From the NCBI GenBank assembly GCA_029279965.1, contig JAJUHJ010000013.1, positions 1-43,897 of the forward strand: a stretch of 43,897 nt of DNA. Reading direction: 5' to 3'. The position numbers and the translations under genes are program-made. Under the pieces are notes generated by a model. The model saw only the letters and a list, made by a program, of their open reading frames with translations. It was not told where the DNA came from and ran no database searches. Shown here piece by piece: positions 18,523-27,222 of this stretch; within the stretch, counting starts at the first letter, position 1; every line of letters begins with the position of its first letter. The stretch is from Phyllobacteriaceae bacterium (lineage in GTDB: Bacteria > Pseudomonadota > Alphaproteobacteria > Rhizobiales > Rhizobiaceae).

Positions 18523-19196
18523 GCGGCCGCGAGGGGATAATCGGCAAAGTCCGCACGGCGCTGGGCGCGAAGGCTGGCGATGCGGCTCGTACCCGCGCCG
18601 TGCACGAACGGCTGCTGGCCGCGCCTCAAGGTGTAATCCCCGCACGCGGTCAGTTGCCGCACGCCAAGCAGGTGAGGCTTTTCTGCATGATGGCGGAAAA
18701 AGTCTCGGCAAGTGTGCAGCGCGTGAAAAAACCCGACAGCGTTCCACGCGCCGTGGCCGCCTATCTGCGTGCGAAGAATCTGCCTTCGGCCGTGCGCATG
18801 GGGTCGGATGAGCGCCTTGCAGCCATGCCTTGGCACACAATGAAATCTCTGGAAGTGAAAACGGGCGCGGCTGATCCGGAAGACGAGGTGGGTGTCAGCC
18901 ATGCGTTGGCGGGGATCGCCGAAACAGGCACTGTAGCGCTCTATTCTGGCCCGCGGAATCCGACCACTGTCAATTTCCTGCCCGAGCACCATATCGTGGT
19001 CGTGGACGCAAAGGACATAGCCGGCGACATGGAGACTGTTCTAGCCAGCCTCCGGCAAACGTTCGGCAAGGGAAAGATGCCGCGCACGCTGAACCTGATC
19101 ACGGGGCCTTCACGCTCGGCCGATATCGAGCAGACGCTGCTTGTCGGTGCTCATGGGCCGCGCGCGCTGCATCTCATTGTGGTCGATGGCGGTTGA
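18519..19196 (+). CDS. lutC: Lactate utilization protein C (LUD domain)
   Basis: 225 residues, a stand-alone LUD (DUF162) domain. Visible features are a short charged N-terminus, the central GVSHALAGIAETGTVAL motif, NFLPEHHIVVV, and the C-terminal GPSRSADIEQTLLVGAHGPRALHLIVV, which is diagnostic for LutC/YkgG. It completes the LutABC complex for L-lactate oxidation. The start ATG at 18519 overlaps the lutB stop (ATGA); a reading 13 codons longer lies inside lutB. The end overlaps the next ORF by 11 nt. Confidence 0.94.
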   Translation: MSGREGIIGKVRTALGAKAGDAARTRAVHERLLAAPQGVIPARGQLPHAKQVRLFCMMAEKVSASVQRVKKPDSVPRAVAAYLRAKNLPSAVRMGSDERLAAMPWHTMKSLEVKTGAADPEDEVGVSHALAGIAETGTVALYSGPRNPTTVNFLPEHHIVVVDAKDIAGDMETVLASLRQTFGKGKMPRTLNLITGPSRSADIEQTLLVGAHGPRALHLIVVDGG

Positions 19197-19938
19197 ACCC
19201 GGCATTCACTTCTCGGAGGCAGCCACCCCGCCGGGAATGCGCATCTATGCCGTGGGTGACATCCACGGCCGTTACGACCTTCTGACCGAGATGCATCGCC
19301 GGATCATGGCCGAGATACTCCGCGACCGGCCGGACGACTGGCGGATCATCTATCTCGGCGATTACATCGACCGGGGACCAGCCTCAAGACAGGTTCTTAA
19401 CTTCCTGTCCGGATCGATCGCTACCGAACCGCGCGTTATGGCGATCGCTGGAAACCATGACATCGGATTCCTGGCTTTTCTGGACCAGCCCCAGGCAAGT
19501 GGTATCTTCGCGAATTACGGCGGCGATGCCACCGCCCGTTCCTACGGTGTGGACATCGATTTTTCCTCCCGCGAGGGATTGATGCGCGGCCATGCCGAGC
19601 TGGTGAAGGCCGTTCCGGAAGAGCACAAGCACCTGCTGCACACGCTGAAACTTTCGGTAACGCTTGGCGACTTTTTCTTTTCCCATGCGGGCATCAGGCC
19701 GGGCGTTCCGCTTGAGGAGCAATCCTCCGGCGATCTTGTGTGGATCCGGGAATGCTTCCGTGATTATCGGGAGCTGCACCCGAAGCTGATCGTGCACGGC
19801 CATACGCCGGTTCCGGCACCGGAAATTATGCCCAATCGCGTGAATCTGGACACCGGCGCCTATTATACGGGCCGGCTGACGGGAATGATGTTCGAGGGAA
19901 AACAGAAGCGCCTGATGGAGGTGACGGCGGGCGGATAA
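19186..19938 (+). CDS. PPP-family metallophosphoesterase (Ser/Thr protein phosphatase type)
   Basis: 250 residues. All PPP metal-site motifs are present in order: GDIHGRYD, GDYIDRGPAS, GNHD, a central histidine in FSHAGIRPG, and VHGHTPVP. Such enzymes use two metal ions to hydrolyse phosphomonoesters; bacterial members act on phosphoproteins or dinucleoside polyphosphates. There is no signal peptide. The ATG at 19186 overlaps the lutC stop by 11 nt; an alternative ATG at 19237, right before the first motif, cannot be excluded because neither has a strong ribosome-binding site. Co-transcription with lutABC is likely, but a functional link is not evident. Confidence 0.87.
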   Translation: MAVEPGIHFSEAATPPGMRIYAVGDIHGRYDLLTEMHRRIMAEILRDRPDDWRIIYLGDYIDRGPASRQVLNFLSGSIATEPRVMAIAGNHDIGFLAFLDQPQASGIFANYGGDATARSYGVDIDFSSREGLMRGHAELVKAVPEEHKHLLHTLKLSVTLGDFFFSHAGIRPGVPLEEQSSGDLVWIRECFRDYRELHPKLIVHGHTPVPAPEIMPNRVNLDTGAYYTGRLTGMMFEGKQKRLMEVTAGG

Positions 19939-19942
19939 CCTG

Positions 19943-20074
19943 TCAAGGCGCCAACACGCTGATCCCGTACCCATCCGTAACCTGATAGCTGCCGGAAGCC
20001 GTTGCCGAATAGATGCCCGTGCCGCTGATCATGACGGCAAAGAACAACAGCAGTGAAAGGATTGCGGCTCTCAA
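19943..20074 (-). CDS. Possible 43-residue exported or membrane peptide
   Basis: A small ORF with a TTG start at 20074. The predicted peptide has a basic start, a hydrophobic core (AILSLLLFFAVMISG, about residues 4-18), small residues suitable for cleavage near GTGIYSATA, and a short polar tail ending LAP. AGGGA lies 8 nt upstream of the TTG. It converges with the phosphatase gene (4 nt between stops) and fills an otherwise empty stretch. There are no recognisable homologues and there is no ATG alternative at the N-terminus. The 203 bases from 20075 to 20277 hold no other gene; AACCGTCCGGTT at 20106-20117 is a short palindrome that may lie in its promoter. Confidence 0.4.
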   Translation of the reverse strand: MRAAILSLLLFFAVMISGTGIYSATASGSYQVTDGYGISVLAP

Positions 20075-20277
20075 TGGTTCGTTCCCTGTGATCGTGATAG
20101 CCTAGAACCGTCCGGTTACCAATTTGTTCCTGCGGAGCATGCCGGCTGGCGGGCCGAAGTGCTGATCGCCGTTTGGCGCTTGTCATGCAAGGGAAAACGC
20201 CGCTTTCCACCTCTTTTACGACGCCTTGTTTCATACCTCGGCTCCACTGTGTGGGGTGCAATACTTCGGAGGAGCCT

Positions 20278-20925
20278 GTGCCGCTGCAAAACCGGGTTGA
20301 TCCCTTCGGTGCTGTGCAGGCCGTAGCTGCGCCGGGGCTCTATATGGGCAACCGCGGAAGCATTCACGACCCGGAGAGGCGAACCCTGTTGAAACGTCGG
20401 TGGTCCACGAAGGCATGGATCATCTGTCAATGCCGTTTCAAAGGCAGGCGGCGTGAGGTGATGGGTCGCAACGGTTCGTCGGGTGGTGCCGGTTGGACCG
20501 AGCTTTTCTTTCTCGACGAGGTGACGGCGCTCGCGGCGGGCCATCGGCCATGTTTTCATTGCCGCAGGAAAGAGGCGCAGGCTTTTGCAAGAGCCTTTGC
20601 TGCCGAACGGGATAGGCACCCAATGATGCCCGCGCCGGCGATGGATGCGGTGCTGCATCGCGAGCGGCGGGCCTCAGGCGGGCCGGTTGTCAATCTTCCA
20701 CCGAAGTCGCCCGACACACTTCCGGATGGAACGATGGTGGAGGTGGAGGGAAGAGTCTATGCCCTACGCGAAGGTGCACTTCTGGCCTGGAGCTTCTATG
20801 GGTATGGTTCGCCCGATCCCGTCCCGGACGTTGAGGCTGGCGTTGCACTGATAACCCCACCTTCCACCGTTGACGCCTTGCGCCGCGGCTATAGGCCGGC
20901 ATGGCATCCTTCCGCCTGCTCTTGA
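20278..20925 (+). CDS. Conserved-looking hypothetical protein with two Cys pairs
   Basis: 215 residues with no domain I can name. The N-terminus carries [29 protein letters not shown] and [23 protein letters not shown], followed by [24 protein letters not shown]. The CQC and CFHC pairs, spaced about 50 residues apart, with nearby His and Arg, suggest a structural zinc site. The C-terminal half ([18 protein letters not shown] onward) looks like a small beta domain. The GTG at 20278 is chosen for the strong GGAGGAG ending 3 nt upstream; a longer ORF from 20173 lacks one. It precedes rsmE by 31 nt on the same strand. I recall similar sequences from other rhizobia but know no function. Confidence 0.8.
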   Translation: MPLQNRVDPFGAVQAVAAPGLYMGNRGSIHDPERRTLLKRRWSTKAWIICQCRFKGRRREVMGRNGSSGGAGWTELFFLDEVTALAAGHRPCFHCRRKEAQAFARAFAAERDRHPMMPAPAMDAVLHRERRASGGPVVNLPPKSPDTLPDGTMVEVEGRVYALREGALLAWSFYGYGSPDPVPDVEAGVALITPPSTVDALRRGYRPAWHPSACS

Positions 20926-20956
20926 CCGCACCCTCGCGCCGACGCATCAAGCATTC

Positions 20957-21700
20957 ATGCGAGCGAATTACAGGATGCAGCGGCTTTACCTGCCACAGGA
21001 CCTGTCGGTGCAGGCGCAGGTGGAGACCACACCGGAGCAAGCGCACTATCTGGCGAATGTGCTGCGCATGCGCGAGGGCGCGCAGGTCCTTTTGTTCAAT
21101 GGCCGCGACGGAGAATGGCTGGCGCAGGTCGCTGCCCTTTCCAGAAAAGGGGCGACGCTTTCGGTGAACGAGCGTACGCGTCCGCAAACGCCGATGCCGG
21201 ACCTTCTGTATTGTTTTGCGCCATTGAAAAAGGGCCGGCTCGATTATCTGGTGCAGAAAGCGGTCGAGATGGGCGCAGGCATTCTCCAGCCCGTTGTCAC
21301 ACAGCATACGCAGGTGCCGAAATTGGGCCTGCCGCGCCTGCAAGCAAACGTCATCGAGGCCGCAGAACAATGCGGCATTCTCTCCATTCCAGCCATACGC
21401 GAACCTGTGAAACTGGAAGTCCTGCTCAAGGATTGGCATGATGAACGCATCCTTGTTTTCTGCGATGAGGATGCGCCGGGAGACAATCCGCTGGCGGCCC
21501 TTGCGGGGCTGGCCGGAAACCGGCTCGGCCTTCTCGTTGGACCGGAGGGCGGATTTTCCGAAGCCGAGCGCGAGCAGCTTCGTGCGTTGCCTTTCGTGGT
21601 GCCGATTCCCCTCGGCCCGCGCATTCTGCGGGCGGATACGGCTGCCGTGGCCGCGCTGGCGCTTCTTCAGGCTGCCGCCGGCGATTGGCGCGATGAGTAG
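20957..21700 (+). CDS. rsmE: 16S rRNA (uracil1498-N3)-methyltransferase
   Basis: 247 residues. RsmE methylates U1498 of 16S rRNA in the 30S subunit using SAM through a trefoil-knot SPOUT fold. Supporting features: an N-terminal PUA-like domain starting MQRLYLP with [31 protein letters not shown] sequence (here [19 protein letters not shown]); EAAEQC; and the C-terminal knot motifs [13 protein letters not shown] and [13 protein letters not shown]. The ATG at 20957 gives the MRANYRMQR start I associate with rhizobial RsmE; ATG 20975 is the alternative. It is followed by gshA after 134 nt. Confidence 0.94.
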   Translation: MRANYRMQRLYLPQDLSVQAQVETTPEQAHYLANVLRMREGAQVLLFNGRDGEWLAQVAALSRKGATLSVNERTRPQTPMPDLLYCFAPLKKGRLDYLVQKAVEMGAGILQPVVTQHTQVPKLGLPRLQANVIEAAEQCGILSIPAIREPVKLEVLLKDWHDERILVFCDEDAPGDNPLAALAGLAGNRLGLLVGPEGGFSEAEREQLRALPFVVPIPLGPRILRADTAAVAALALLQAAAGDWRDE

Positions 21701-21834
21701 GCGGCATTCAGAAAATTTCGCTTGATTGCTGCTTGCGACTTGGCCAATCAGACCCGGACTCGCATCGCATCGGCCTGAAGACCGGACGGCTTGATGCATA
21801 GGTTCAATGACACGGCGACAGCCAGGAGAAGCCG

Positions 21835-23208
21835 ATGGCACGCGACACGACGGACGACCGGCCGGTCGAGAACGCGGATGAACTGATCGGTTTTCTGGCC
21901 GACGGCTGCAAGCCGAAAGAGGCGTGGCGGATCGGCACCGAGCACGAGAAGTTTCCCTTCTATATCGATGGCAATGCGCCGGTGCCATATGAGGGCGATC
22001 GCGGCATTCGCGCATTGCTGGAGGGCATGCAGGAAATGCTCGGCTGGAACGCAATCGAGGATGACGGTCATATCATCGGTCTGGTGGAACCGACGGGGCA
22101 GGGGGCCATCTCGCTGGAGCCGGGCGGGCAGTTCGAGCTTTCCGGCGCGGCCCTTGAGACGATCCACCAGACCTGTCGAGAGGGCAATGCCCATCTGGCG
22201 CAGCTTCGCGAAATTGCCGAACCGCTCGGCATACGGTTTCTTGGTCTCGGCGGAAGTCCGAAATGGCGGCTGTCCGAGACGCCCCGGATGCCGAAATCCC
22301 GTTACGACATCATGACCGCTTATATGCCTAAGGTCGGCAGCCACGGCCTCGACATGATGTACCGCACCTGCACGATACAGGTGAATCTCGATTTCTCCTC
22401 TGAAGCGGACATGCGCCGCAAAATGCAGGTTTCCACCCGGCTTCAGCCACTGGCAACAGCGCTTTTCGCCAATTCGCCCTTCACCGATGGTGCGCTCAAC
22501 GGTTTCCAGTCGTGGCGTGCGGAAATCTGGCGCGACACCGACAACCAGCGTTCTGGCCTTCTTCCCTTCGTCTTCTCAGACAGGTTCGGCTTTGCCGATT
22601 ATGTGGACTGGGCGCTGGACGTGCCCATGTACTTCGTCATCCGGAATGGGCGCTATCACAATTGCACCCACGTGACCTTTCGTCAGTTCATGGATGGCGC
22701 ATTGCGGACCACGATACCGGACGGCATGCCCACTATAGGCGACTGGGCCAATCATCTTTCCACCCTGTTTCCGGATGTACGGCTGAAGCGTTTTTTGGAG
22801 ATGCGGGGTGCCGATGGCGGGCCGTGGCGGCGCATCTGTGCGCTTCCCGCCCTGTGGGTCGGCCTCCTTTATGATGATGCAGCGCTGGATGCCGCGGAAA
22901 ACCTTACCAAGGACTGGAGCTTCGAGGAGGTCCAGGCGCTCCGCGATGCAGTGCCGGTCGAGGGACTGGCAGCGCGTTTTCGCAATCACGATCTGCGCGA
23001 GACTGCCCGCGAGGTGTTGGCGATTTCGCGCATCGGACTTGCCAATCGCGGGCGAAAGAACCGTGAAGGCTATGACGAGACAGGTTTCCTGAACCCGCTG
23101 GACGAAGTCGTTGCGCGTGGCACAACGAGTGCTCAGGAAATGGTGACGGCCTTCCATACCCGCTGGGGAGGGGCGATCGAGCCTGTGTTCTTCGAGCACG
23201 CCTATTGA
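21835..23208 (+). CDS. gshA: Glutamate-cysteine ligase (plant/alphaproteobacterial type)
   Basis: 457 residues. It joins glutamate and cysteine with ATP, the first step of glutathione synthesis. It belongs to the GCS2-like family shared by plants and alphaproteobacteria, recognised by RIGTEHEKFPF near residue 32, EPGGQFELSGA, GLGGSPKW, YMPKVGSHGLDMMYRTCTIQVNLDFSSE and FANSPFTDGALNGFQSWRAEIW. The C-terminus GFLNPLDEVVARGTT is also typical. AGGAG lies 6 nt before the ATG. It is adjacent to rsmE, but the 134-nt gap leaves room for its own promoter. Confidence 0.95.
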   Translation: MARDTTDDRPVENADELIGFLADGCKPKEAWRIGTEHEKFPFYIDGNAPVPYEGDRGIRALLEGMQEMLGWNAIEDDGHIIGLVEPTGQGAISLEPGGQFELSGAALETIHQTCREGNAHLAQLREIAEPLGIRFLGLGGSPKWRLSETPRMPKSRYDIMTAYMPKVGSHGLDMMYRTCTIQVNLDFSSEADMRRKMQVSTRLQPLATALFANSPFTDGALNGFQSWRAEIWRDTDNQRSGLLPFVFSDRFGFADYVDWALDVPMYFVIRNGRYHNCTHVTFRQFMDGALRTTIPDGMPTIGDWANHLSTLFPDVRLKRFLEMRGADGGPWRRICALPALWVGLLYDDAALDAAENLTKDWSFEEVQALRDAVPVEGLAARFRNHDLRETAREVLAISRIGLANRGRKNREGYDETGFLNPLDEVVARGTTSAQEMVTAFHTRWGGAIEPVFFEHAY

Positions 23209-23248
23209 CGGGGCTTGCGACAATTCGTGCCGTTTGCCGGTGCTTTCA

Positions 23249-23277
23249 TTGACTTTCGCGAACCCCGTTCTTATAAG
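23249..23277 (+). promoter_or_regulatory. rpmH-rnpA promoter
   Basis: TTGACT (23249-23254), a 17-nt spacer and TATAAG (23272-23277), close to the sigma-70 consensus. It would give a leader of about 105 nt before rpmH, suited to a highly expressed ribosomal protein operon. Confidence 0.8.
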
Positions 23278-23390
23278 CCCCGCACGTTCGGGCTGGCCCC
23301 CGGCGCGGTTCGTTGCGTGCTGGCGGTCATGAACGCTCCTGTTCGAAAAGACAGAATGAAGAAGGGCCGCACGCCGCGGTGTTTAAATAA

Positions 23391-23525
23391 ATGAAGCGCA
23401 CTTATCAGCCCTCGAAAATCGTCCGCAAGCGCCGTCACGGATTTCGCGCACGCATGGCCACCAAAGGTGGCCGCCGCGTGATTGCCGCCCGCCGCAACCG
23501 TGGCCGCAAGCGGCTTTCGGCATAG
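23391..23525 (+). CDS. rpmH: 50S ribosomal protein L34
   Basis: 44 residues, too short for most ORF scans. It starts [20 protein letters not shown] and ends in the basic [10 protein letters not shown], the universal L34 pattern. L34 sits in the large subunit near the exit-tunnel side. The ATG at 23391 directly follows an A/T-rich stretch with no strong ribosome-binding site. It heads the conserved rpmH-rnpA-yidC order, 23 nt before rnpA. Confidence 0.98.
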   Translation: MKRTYQPSKIVRKRRHGFRARMATKGGRRVIAARRNRGRKRLSA

Positions 23526-23548
23526 GCCGGACGCGCGGGGCCGGGGCA

Positions 23549-23905
23549 TTGACTGGCCAGGAGCGCCATCCTGGGCGCTTGACCAAACGCGCCGAATTCT
23601 TGGCCGTCCAGCGTGGTATCAAACGGCGCGGGCGGCTGTTTTTGCTGGAAGTGCTGGAGCGCGCGGACGACGGGCCGCCGCGTCTCGGTATTACGGTAAC
23701 GAAGAGAACCGGCAACGCGGTGGAGAGAAATCGCATTCGCCGTCGCCTGCGTGAGGCAATTCGCGTAGATGCGGCCGATGAAATGGCGCCCGGCACTGAC
23801 TATGTGATCGTGGGACGACGCGACATACTGGATGCGCCCTTCGCCACGCTCAGGCACGAGCTTTCCCGGCGCATCCGCGGCAAGCAACCCGTTCGCACGG
23901 GCTAA
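23549..23905 (+). CDS. rnpA: Ribonuclease P protein component
   Basis: 118 residues from a TTG start. RnpA helps the RNase P RNA remove tRNA 5' leaders. The signature [13 protein letters not shown] is preceded by [14 protein letters not shown], and the N-terminal [10 protein letters not shown] is typical. The start is uncertain: TTG at 23549 gives a normal N-terminus, and another TTG at 23579 is possible; no ATG is available. It lies between rpmH and yidC as in most bacteria, and yidC follows after 8 nt. Confidence 0.94.
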   Translation: MTGQERHPGRLTKRAEFLAVQRGIKRRGRLFLLEVLERADDGPPRLGITVTKRTGNAVERNRIRRRLREAIRVDAADEMAPGTDYVIVGRRDILDAPFATLRHELSRRIRGKQPVRTG

Positions 23906-23913
23906 GGAAACTG

Positions 23914-25743
23914 ATGGACAACAATCGCAACTTCCTCATCACGATAGCGCTTTCAGTGGCGATCCTGACCCTCTGGCAGGTTTTCTACATGAACCCGCGG
24001 ATCGAAGAGCAGCGCGAGACGGCTCGCATTGAAGCCGAGCAGTCGGGGGGAACGGCGGAGCAGTCCTCTGGCGGGACGAGTGGCGGCGCGACGGATATAC
24101 CGTCCCCCACCGGCGGCGCGCAGGGAGATGCGGTCGTTCCCGGCACTGGCGCGCAAACCACGGCGCCTGCCACGCGCGAGGAAGCCATTGCCCAGGGGCA
24201 GCGGGTGGAAATTGATACGCCGCGGCTCGCCGGGTCCATCAACCTTACCGGCGCTCGTCTGGACGATCTCCTGCTGAAGGATTATCGCGTCACGGTCGAT
24301 GACGATTCTCCCAACATCGAGCTTCTCAATCCTTCGCCCATGCCCGACGGTTATTATGTCGAGTTGGGATATGTGGGCACCGGCGCGACGGGAACTGTGC
24401 CCGGTCCCGATACGGTCTGGAGCGTTGAGGAAGGGGCATCCTTGACGCCTGAGACGCCCGTCACGCTCAGCTATACCAATGAGGAAGGGTTGACCTTCCT
24501 GCGCACCATATCGGTGGATGAGGACTATCTCTTCACCTTCTCCGATACAATCCGGAACGCGGCTGGCGAGGCCGTGGAATTGCGCAGCTACGGTCGCGCG
24601 ACACGGCTCGGCCATCCCGAGACGTCTGGCATCTACATCCTGCATGAAGGCTTCATCGGAGTGACGGGTGAGGAGGGCCTTCAGGAAATCGGCTATTCAG
24701 ACGCCGAGGATGAAGGCAGCATCACGCCCGGCAGTTCCGCGGATGGCTGGCTCGGCATCACCGACAAATACTGGGCGGTGGCCATGGTCCCGCGCGCAAA
24801 CCAGGATTTCCAGCCTCGTTATGCCTTTTTCGATGACGGCCGCGAGCGCTTTCAGGCCGATTTCCTGACCGCTCCCGTGACGGTCGCGCCCGGCGGCGAA
24901 ACGACCGTCGACACGCTTGTCTTCGCCGGTGCGAAGGAAGTCGGCGTGGTCGATGGGTACGAGGCGGAACACGGCATCCGCCAGTTCGAGCTTCTCATCG
25001 ATTGGGGATGGTTCTACTTCATCACCAAGCCGATGTTCTATCTGATGGACTGGCTCTATCACCTGCTCGGCAATTTCGGTTTGGCGATTCTGGGCACCAC
25101 CGTCATCGTCAAGCTCATCTTCTTCCCGCTCGCCAACAAGTCTTACAAGTCCATGGCGAACATGAAGAAGATGCAGCCGGCCATGCTGGAAATCCGCGAG
25201 AAATACGCGGACGACAAGATGAAGCAGCAGCAGGCGATGATGGAGCTCTACAAGAAGGAGAAGATCAATCCTGTCGCTGGCTGTTGGCCCATCCTGATCC
25301 AGATTCCGGTCTTCTTCGCTCTCTATAAAGTGCTCTACGTCACGATCGAGATGCGGCACGCGCCATTCTTCGGCTGGATTCAGGATTTGGCCGCGCCAGA
25401 CCCGACCTCGATCTTCAACCTGTTCGGCCTGCTGCCCTATGATGTGCCCTCCTTCCTCATGATCGGCATCTGGCCGCTTATCATGGGCGCCACCATGTTC
25501 CTGCAGATGCGCATGAACCCGACACCGCCGGACCCGACCCAGGCGATGATCTTCAACTGGATGCCGGTTGTCTTTACGTTCATGCTGGCGACTTTCCCGG
25601 CCGGGCTCGTCATCTACTGGGCGTGGAACAACCTGCTCTCGATCATCCAGCAGGGCATCATCATGAAGCGCCAGGGCGCCAAGATCGAGCTGTGGGACAA
25701 TTTGGCCGGTATGCTCCGAAAAAAGCCGGATCCTGCAGAATAG
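23914..25743 (+). CDS. yidC: Membrane protein insertase YidC
   Basis: 609 residues. YidC inserts and folds inner-membrane proteins, alone or with SecYEG. Domain order: TM1 (about 8-26), a Gly/Thr/Ala-rich linker (about 40-90), the large periplasmic beta domain (about 95-345), then the conserved five-helix core beginning near WGWFYFITKPMFYLMDWLYHLLGN. Core landmarks are the cytoplasmic helical hairpin (ANKSYKSMANMKKMQPAM...) and NPVAGCWPILIQIPVFFALYKVL. AAGGAAA precedes the ATG. It is probably co-transcribed with rnpA; a terminator follows at 25767-25791. Confidence 0.97.
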   Translation: MDNNRNFLITIALSVAILTLWQVFYMNPRIEEQRETARIEAEQSGGTAEQSSGGTSGGATDIPSPTGGAQGDAVVPGTGAQTTAPATREEAIAQGQRVEIDTPRLAGSINLTGARLDDLLLKDYRVTVDDDSPNIELLNPSPMPDGYYVELGYVGTGATGTVPGPDTVWSVEEGASLTPETPVTLSYTNEEGLTFLRTISVDEDYLFTFSDTIRNAAGEAVELRSYGRATRLGHPETSGIYILHEGFIGVTGEEGLQEIGYSDAEDEGSITPGSSADGWLGITDKYWAVAMVPRANQDFQPRYAFFDDGRERFQADFLTAPVTVAPGGETTVDTLVFAGAKEVGVVDGYEAEHGIRQFELLIDWGWFYFITKPMFYLMDWLYHLLGNFGLAILGTTVIVKLIFFPLANKSYKSMANMKKMQPAMLEIREKYADDKMKQQQAMMELYKKEKINPVAGCWPILIQIPVFFALYKVLYVTIEMRHAPFFGWIQDLAAPDPTSIFNLFGLLPYDVPSFLMIGIWPLIMGATMFLQMRMNPTPPDPTQAMIFNWMPVVFTFMLATFPAGLVIYWAWNNLLSIIQQGIIMKRQGAKIELWDNLAGMLRKKPDPAE

Positions 25744-25766
25744 CGACCAACGATCATTGCGTGAAG

Positions 25767-25791
25767 AAGCTCCGCCGTTGCGGGGCTTTTT
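25767..25791 (+). terminator. Terminator after yidC
   Basis: Stem AAGCTCCGC / GCGGGGCTT (one G-U pair) with a 4-nt loop, followed by TTTTT. It lies 24 nt after the yidC stop and should separate the rpmH-rnpA-yidC transcript from the next genes. Confidence 0.85.
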
Positions 25792-25898
25792 CATTGATGC
25801 TCATTCTTGGAAAGCATGCATCGTGCATGGCGGCTGATGCATATGTCTTGCAGCCGTGGATGTCCGGCGGCATGCTGTCCGGGTGGAAAGGAGACAGC

Positions 25899-26540
25899 GT
25901 GACGAACGGACCGAAACCCGAACTGAAGCACCCCGTCAGCCTTCATCCGCGCATAGGCTTTCTGAAGCCGCTTGTCGACAAGCCCAATGTCGAGATCGGC
26001 GAATACACCTATTACGATGATCCGGAGGGACCCGACCAGTTCGCTGAAAAATGCGTGCTCCACCATTATGAGTTTGTTGGCGACAAGCTGATTATCGGCC
26101 GCTTCTGCGCCATCGCTGAGGGCGCCCGCTTCATCATGAATGGCGCCAATCACATGCTTTCCGGCTTTTCCACCTATCCCTTCAACATCTTCGGTCAGGG
26201 TTGGGAGGAAGGCTTCGACGAGGAAGGGTGGCGTCAGGAAGTGCGCGGCGACACGGTTATCGGCAACGATGTCTGGATAGGCTTCGATGCGGTTATCATG
26301 CCGGGGGTGACAATCGGTGATGGCGCCATCATCGGTGGCAAGGCCGTTGTCACACGTGACGTGCCGCCCTATGCGGTCGCGGCCGGCAACCCCGCTAAAG
26401 TGGTCAAGATGCGCTTCGACGAATCAACGGTGCGCCGGTTGCTCGACATTGCCTGGTGGAATTGGCCGGTCGATAAGATTACCCGGAATCTCGATGCCAT
26501 TCGTGGCCGGGACATTGAGCGGCTGGAGGTTGCAGAGTGA
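25899..26540 (+). CDS. Vat/CatB-like hexapeptide O-acetyltransferase
   Basis: 213 residues from a GTG start. A left-handed beta-helix xenobiotic acetyltransferase of the Vat/CatB type: [14 protein letters not shown], the trimer-site region [30 protein letters not shown] with the catalytic His in GANH, then hexapeptide repeats ([31 protein letters not shown]) and [13 protein letters not shown]. Such enzymes transfer acetyl from acetyl-CoA to streptogramin A, chloramphenicol or other hydroxyl acceptors; many chromosomal members have unknown acceptors. AGGAG precedes the GTG by 5 nt. Its stop overlaps the engB start as GTGA. Resistance function is not established. Confidence 0.88.
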   Translation: MTNGPKPELKHPVSLHPRIGFLKPLVDKPNVEIGEYTYYDDPEGPDQFAEKCVLHHYEFVGDKLIIGRFCAIAEGARFIMNGANHMLSGFSTYPFNIFGQGWEEGFDEEGWRQEVRGDTVIGNDVWIGFDAVIMPGVTIGDGAIIGGKAVVTRDVPPYAVAAGNPAKVVKMRFDESTVRRLLDIAWWNWPVDKITRNLDAIRGRDIERLEVAE

Positions 26541-27208
26541 CGCAGAGCCAGGAGGTCAACGGCAGGATTGAGGCCGGCGAGAAGCTGTTTCTTCGCCCTT
26601 GGGTTTTTATCCGCGGCGTGCCTGCCATGAAATTCCTGCCGCCGGAGGGGCCGCCGGAAGTTGCCTTTGCCGGCCGTTCGAACGTGGGTAAGTCTTCGCT
26701 CATCAATGCGCTTGTGGGGCGCAAGGGGCTGGCGCGCACCTCCAACACACCGGGCCGAACGCAGGAATTGAACTATTTCGTACCGGATGGCTTCAGTGGT
26801 GAAACGGGTGACCTTCCGCCGATGGCGTTGGTTGACATGCCCGGCTATGGCTTCGCCAAAGCGCCCAAGGCACAAGTTGAGGCCTGGACGAAGCTCGTCT
26901 TCGATTATCTGCGCGGTCGCGTGACGCTGAAGCGCGTTTATCTGTTGATCGACGCCCGGCACGGCGTGAAGGAGATCGATGCTGAAGTCATGGATCTTTT
27001 GGATGCGGCTGCCGTGTCGTACCAGATCGTTCTGACCAAAGCGGACAAGATCAGGCCGCCCGCGCTGGCGAAGCTGGTTGGGGAGACGCAGTCGAGGATC
27101 GCAAAACGTCCCGCCGCATTTCCCGAACTCATTGCCACATCGGCAGAGAAGGCGGTGGGCATTAATGATCTGCGTGCGGCGATCCTGCGCGCGGTCGGCC
27201 ACGTCTGA
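26537..27208 (+). CDS. engB: Ribosome biogenesis GTP-binding protein EngB (YihA/YsxC)
   Basis: 223 residues from a GTG start that overlaps the preceding stop (GTGA). EngB is an essential small GTPase for 50S assembly. GTPase motifs are intact: G1 GRSNVGKSS (46-54), G2 region [15 protein letters not shown]3 DMPGYGFAK (100-108), G4 TKAD (167-170) and G5 TSAE. The N-terminal [19 protein letters not shown] is typical of alphaproteobacterial EngB. Its position near yidC is conserved in Rhizobiales; the acetyltransferase between them is the variable element. It converges with msrB, 14 nt apart. Confidence 0.95.
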   Translation: MTQSQEVNGRIEAGEKLFLRPWVFIRGVPAMKFLPPEGPPEVAFAGRSNVGKSSLINALVGRKGLARTSNTPGRTQELNYFVPDGFSGETGDLPPMALVDMPGYGFAKAPKAQVEAWTKLVFDYLRGRVTLKRVYLLIDARHGVKEIDAEVMDLLDAAAVSYQIVLTKADKIRPPALAKLVGETQSRIAKRPAAFPELIATSAEKAVGINDLRAAILRAVGHV

Positions 27209-27222
27209 GCGCTACGCTTTCC

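Noticed and set aside
25899..26540. Calling the hexapeptide acetyltransferase a resistance gene (vat or catB)
   Set aside because: The fold and active-site His fit, but chromosomal members often have no resistance role. The symbol is withheld.
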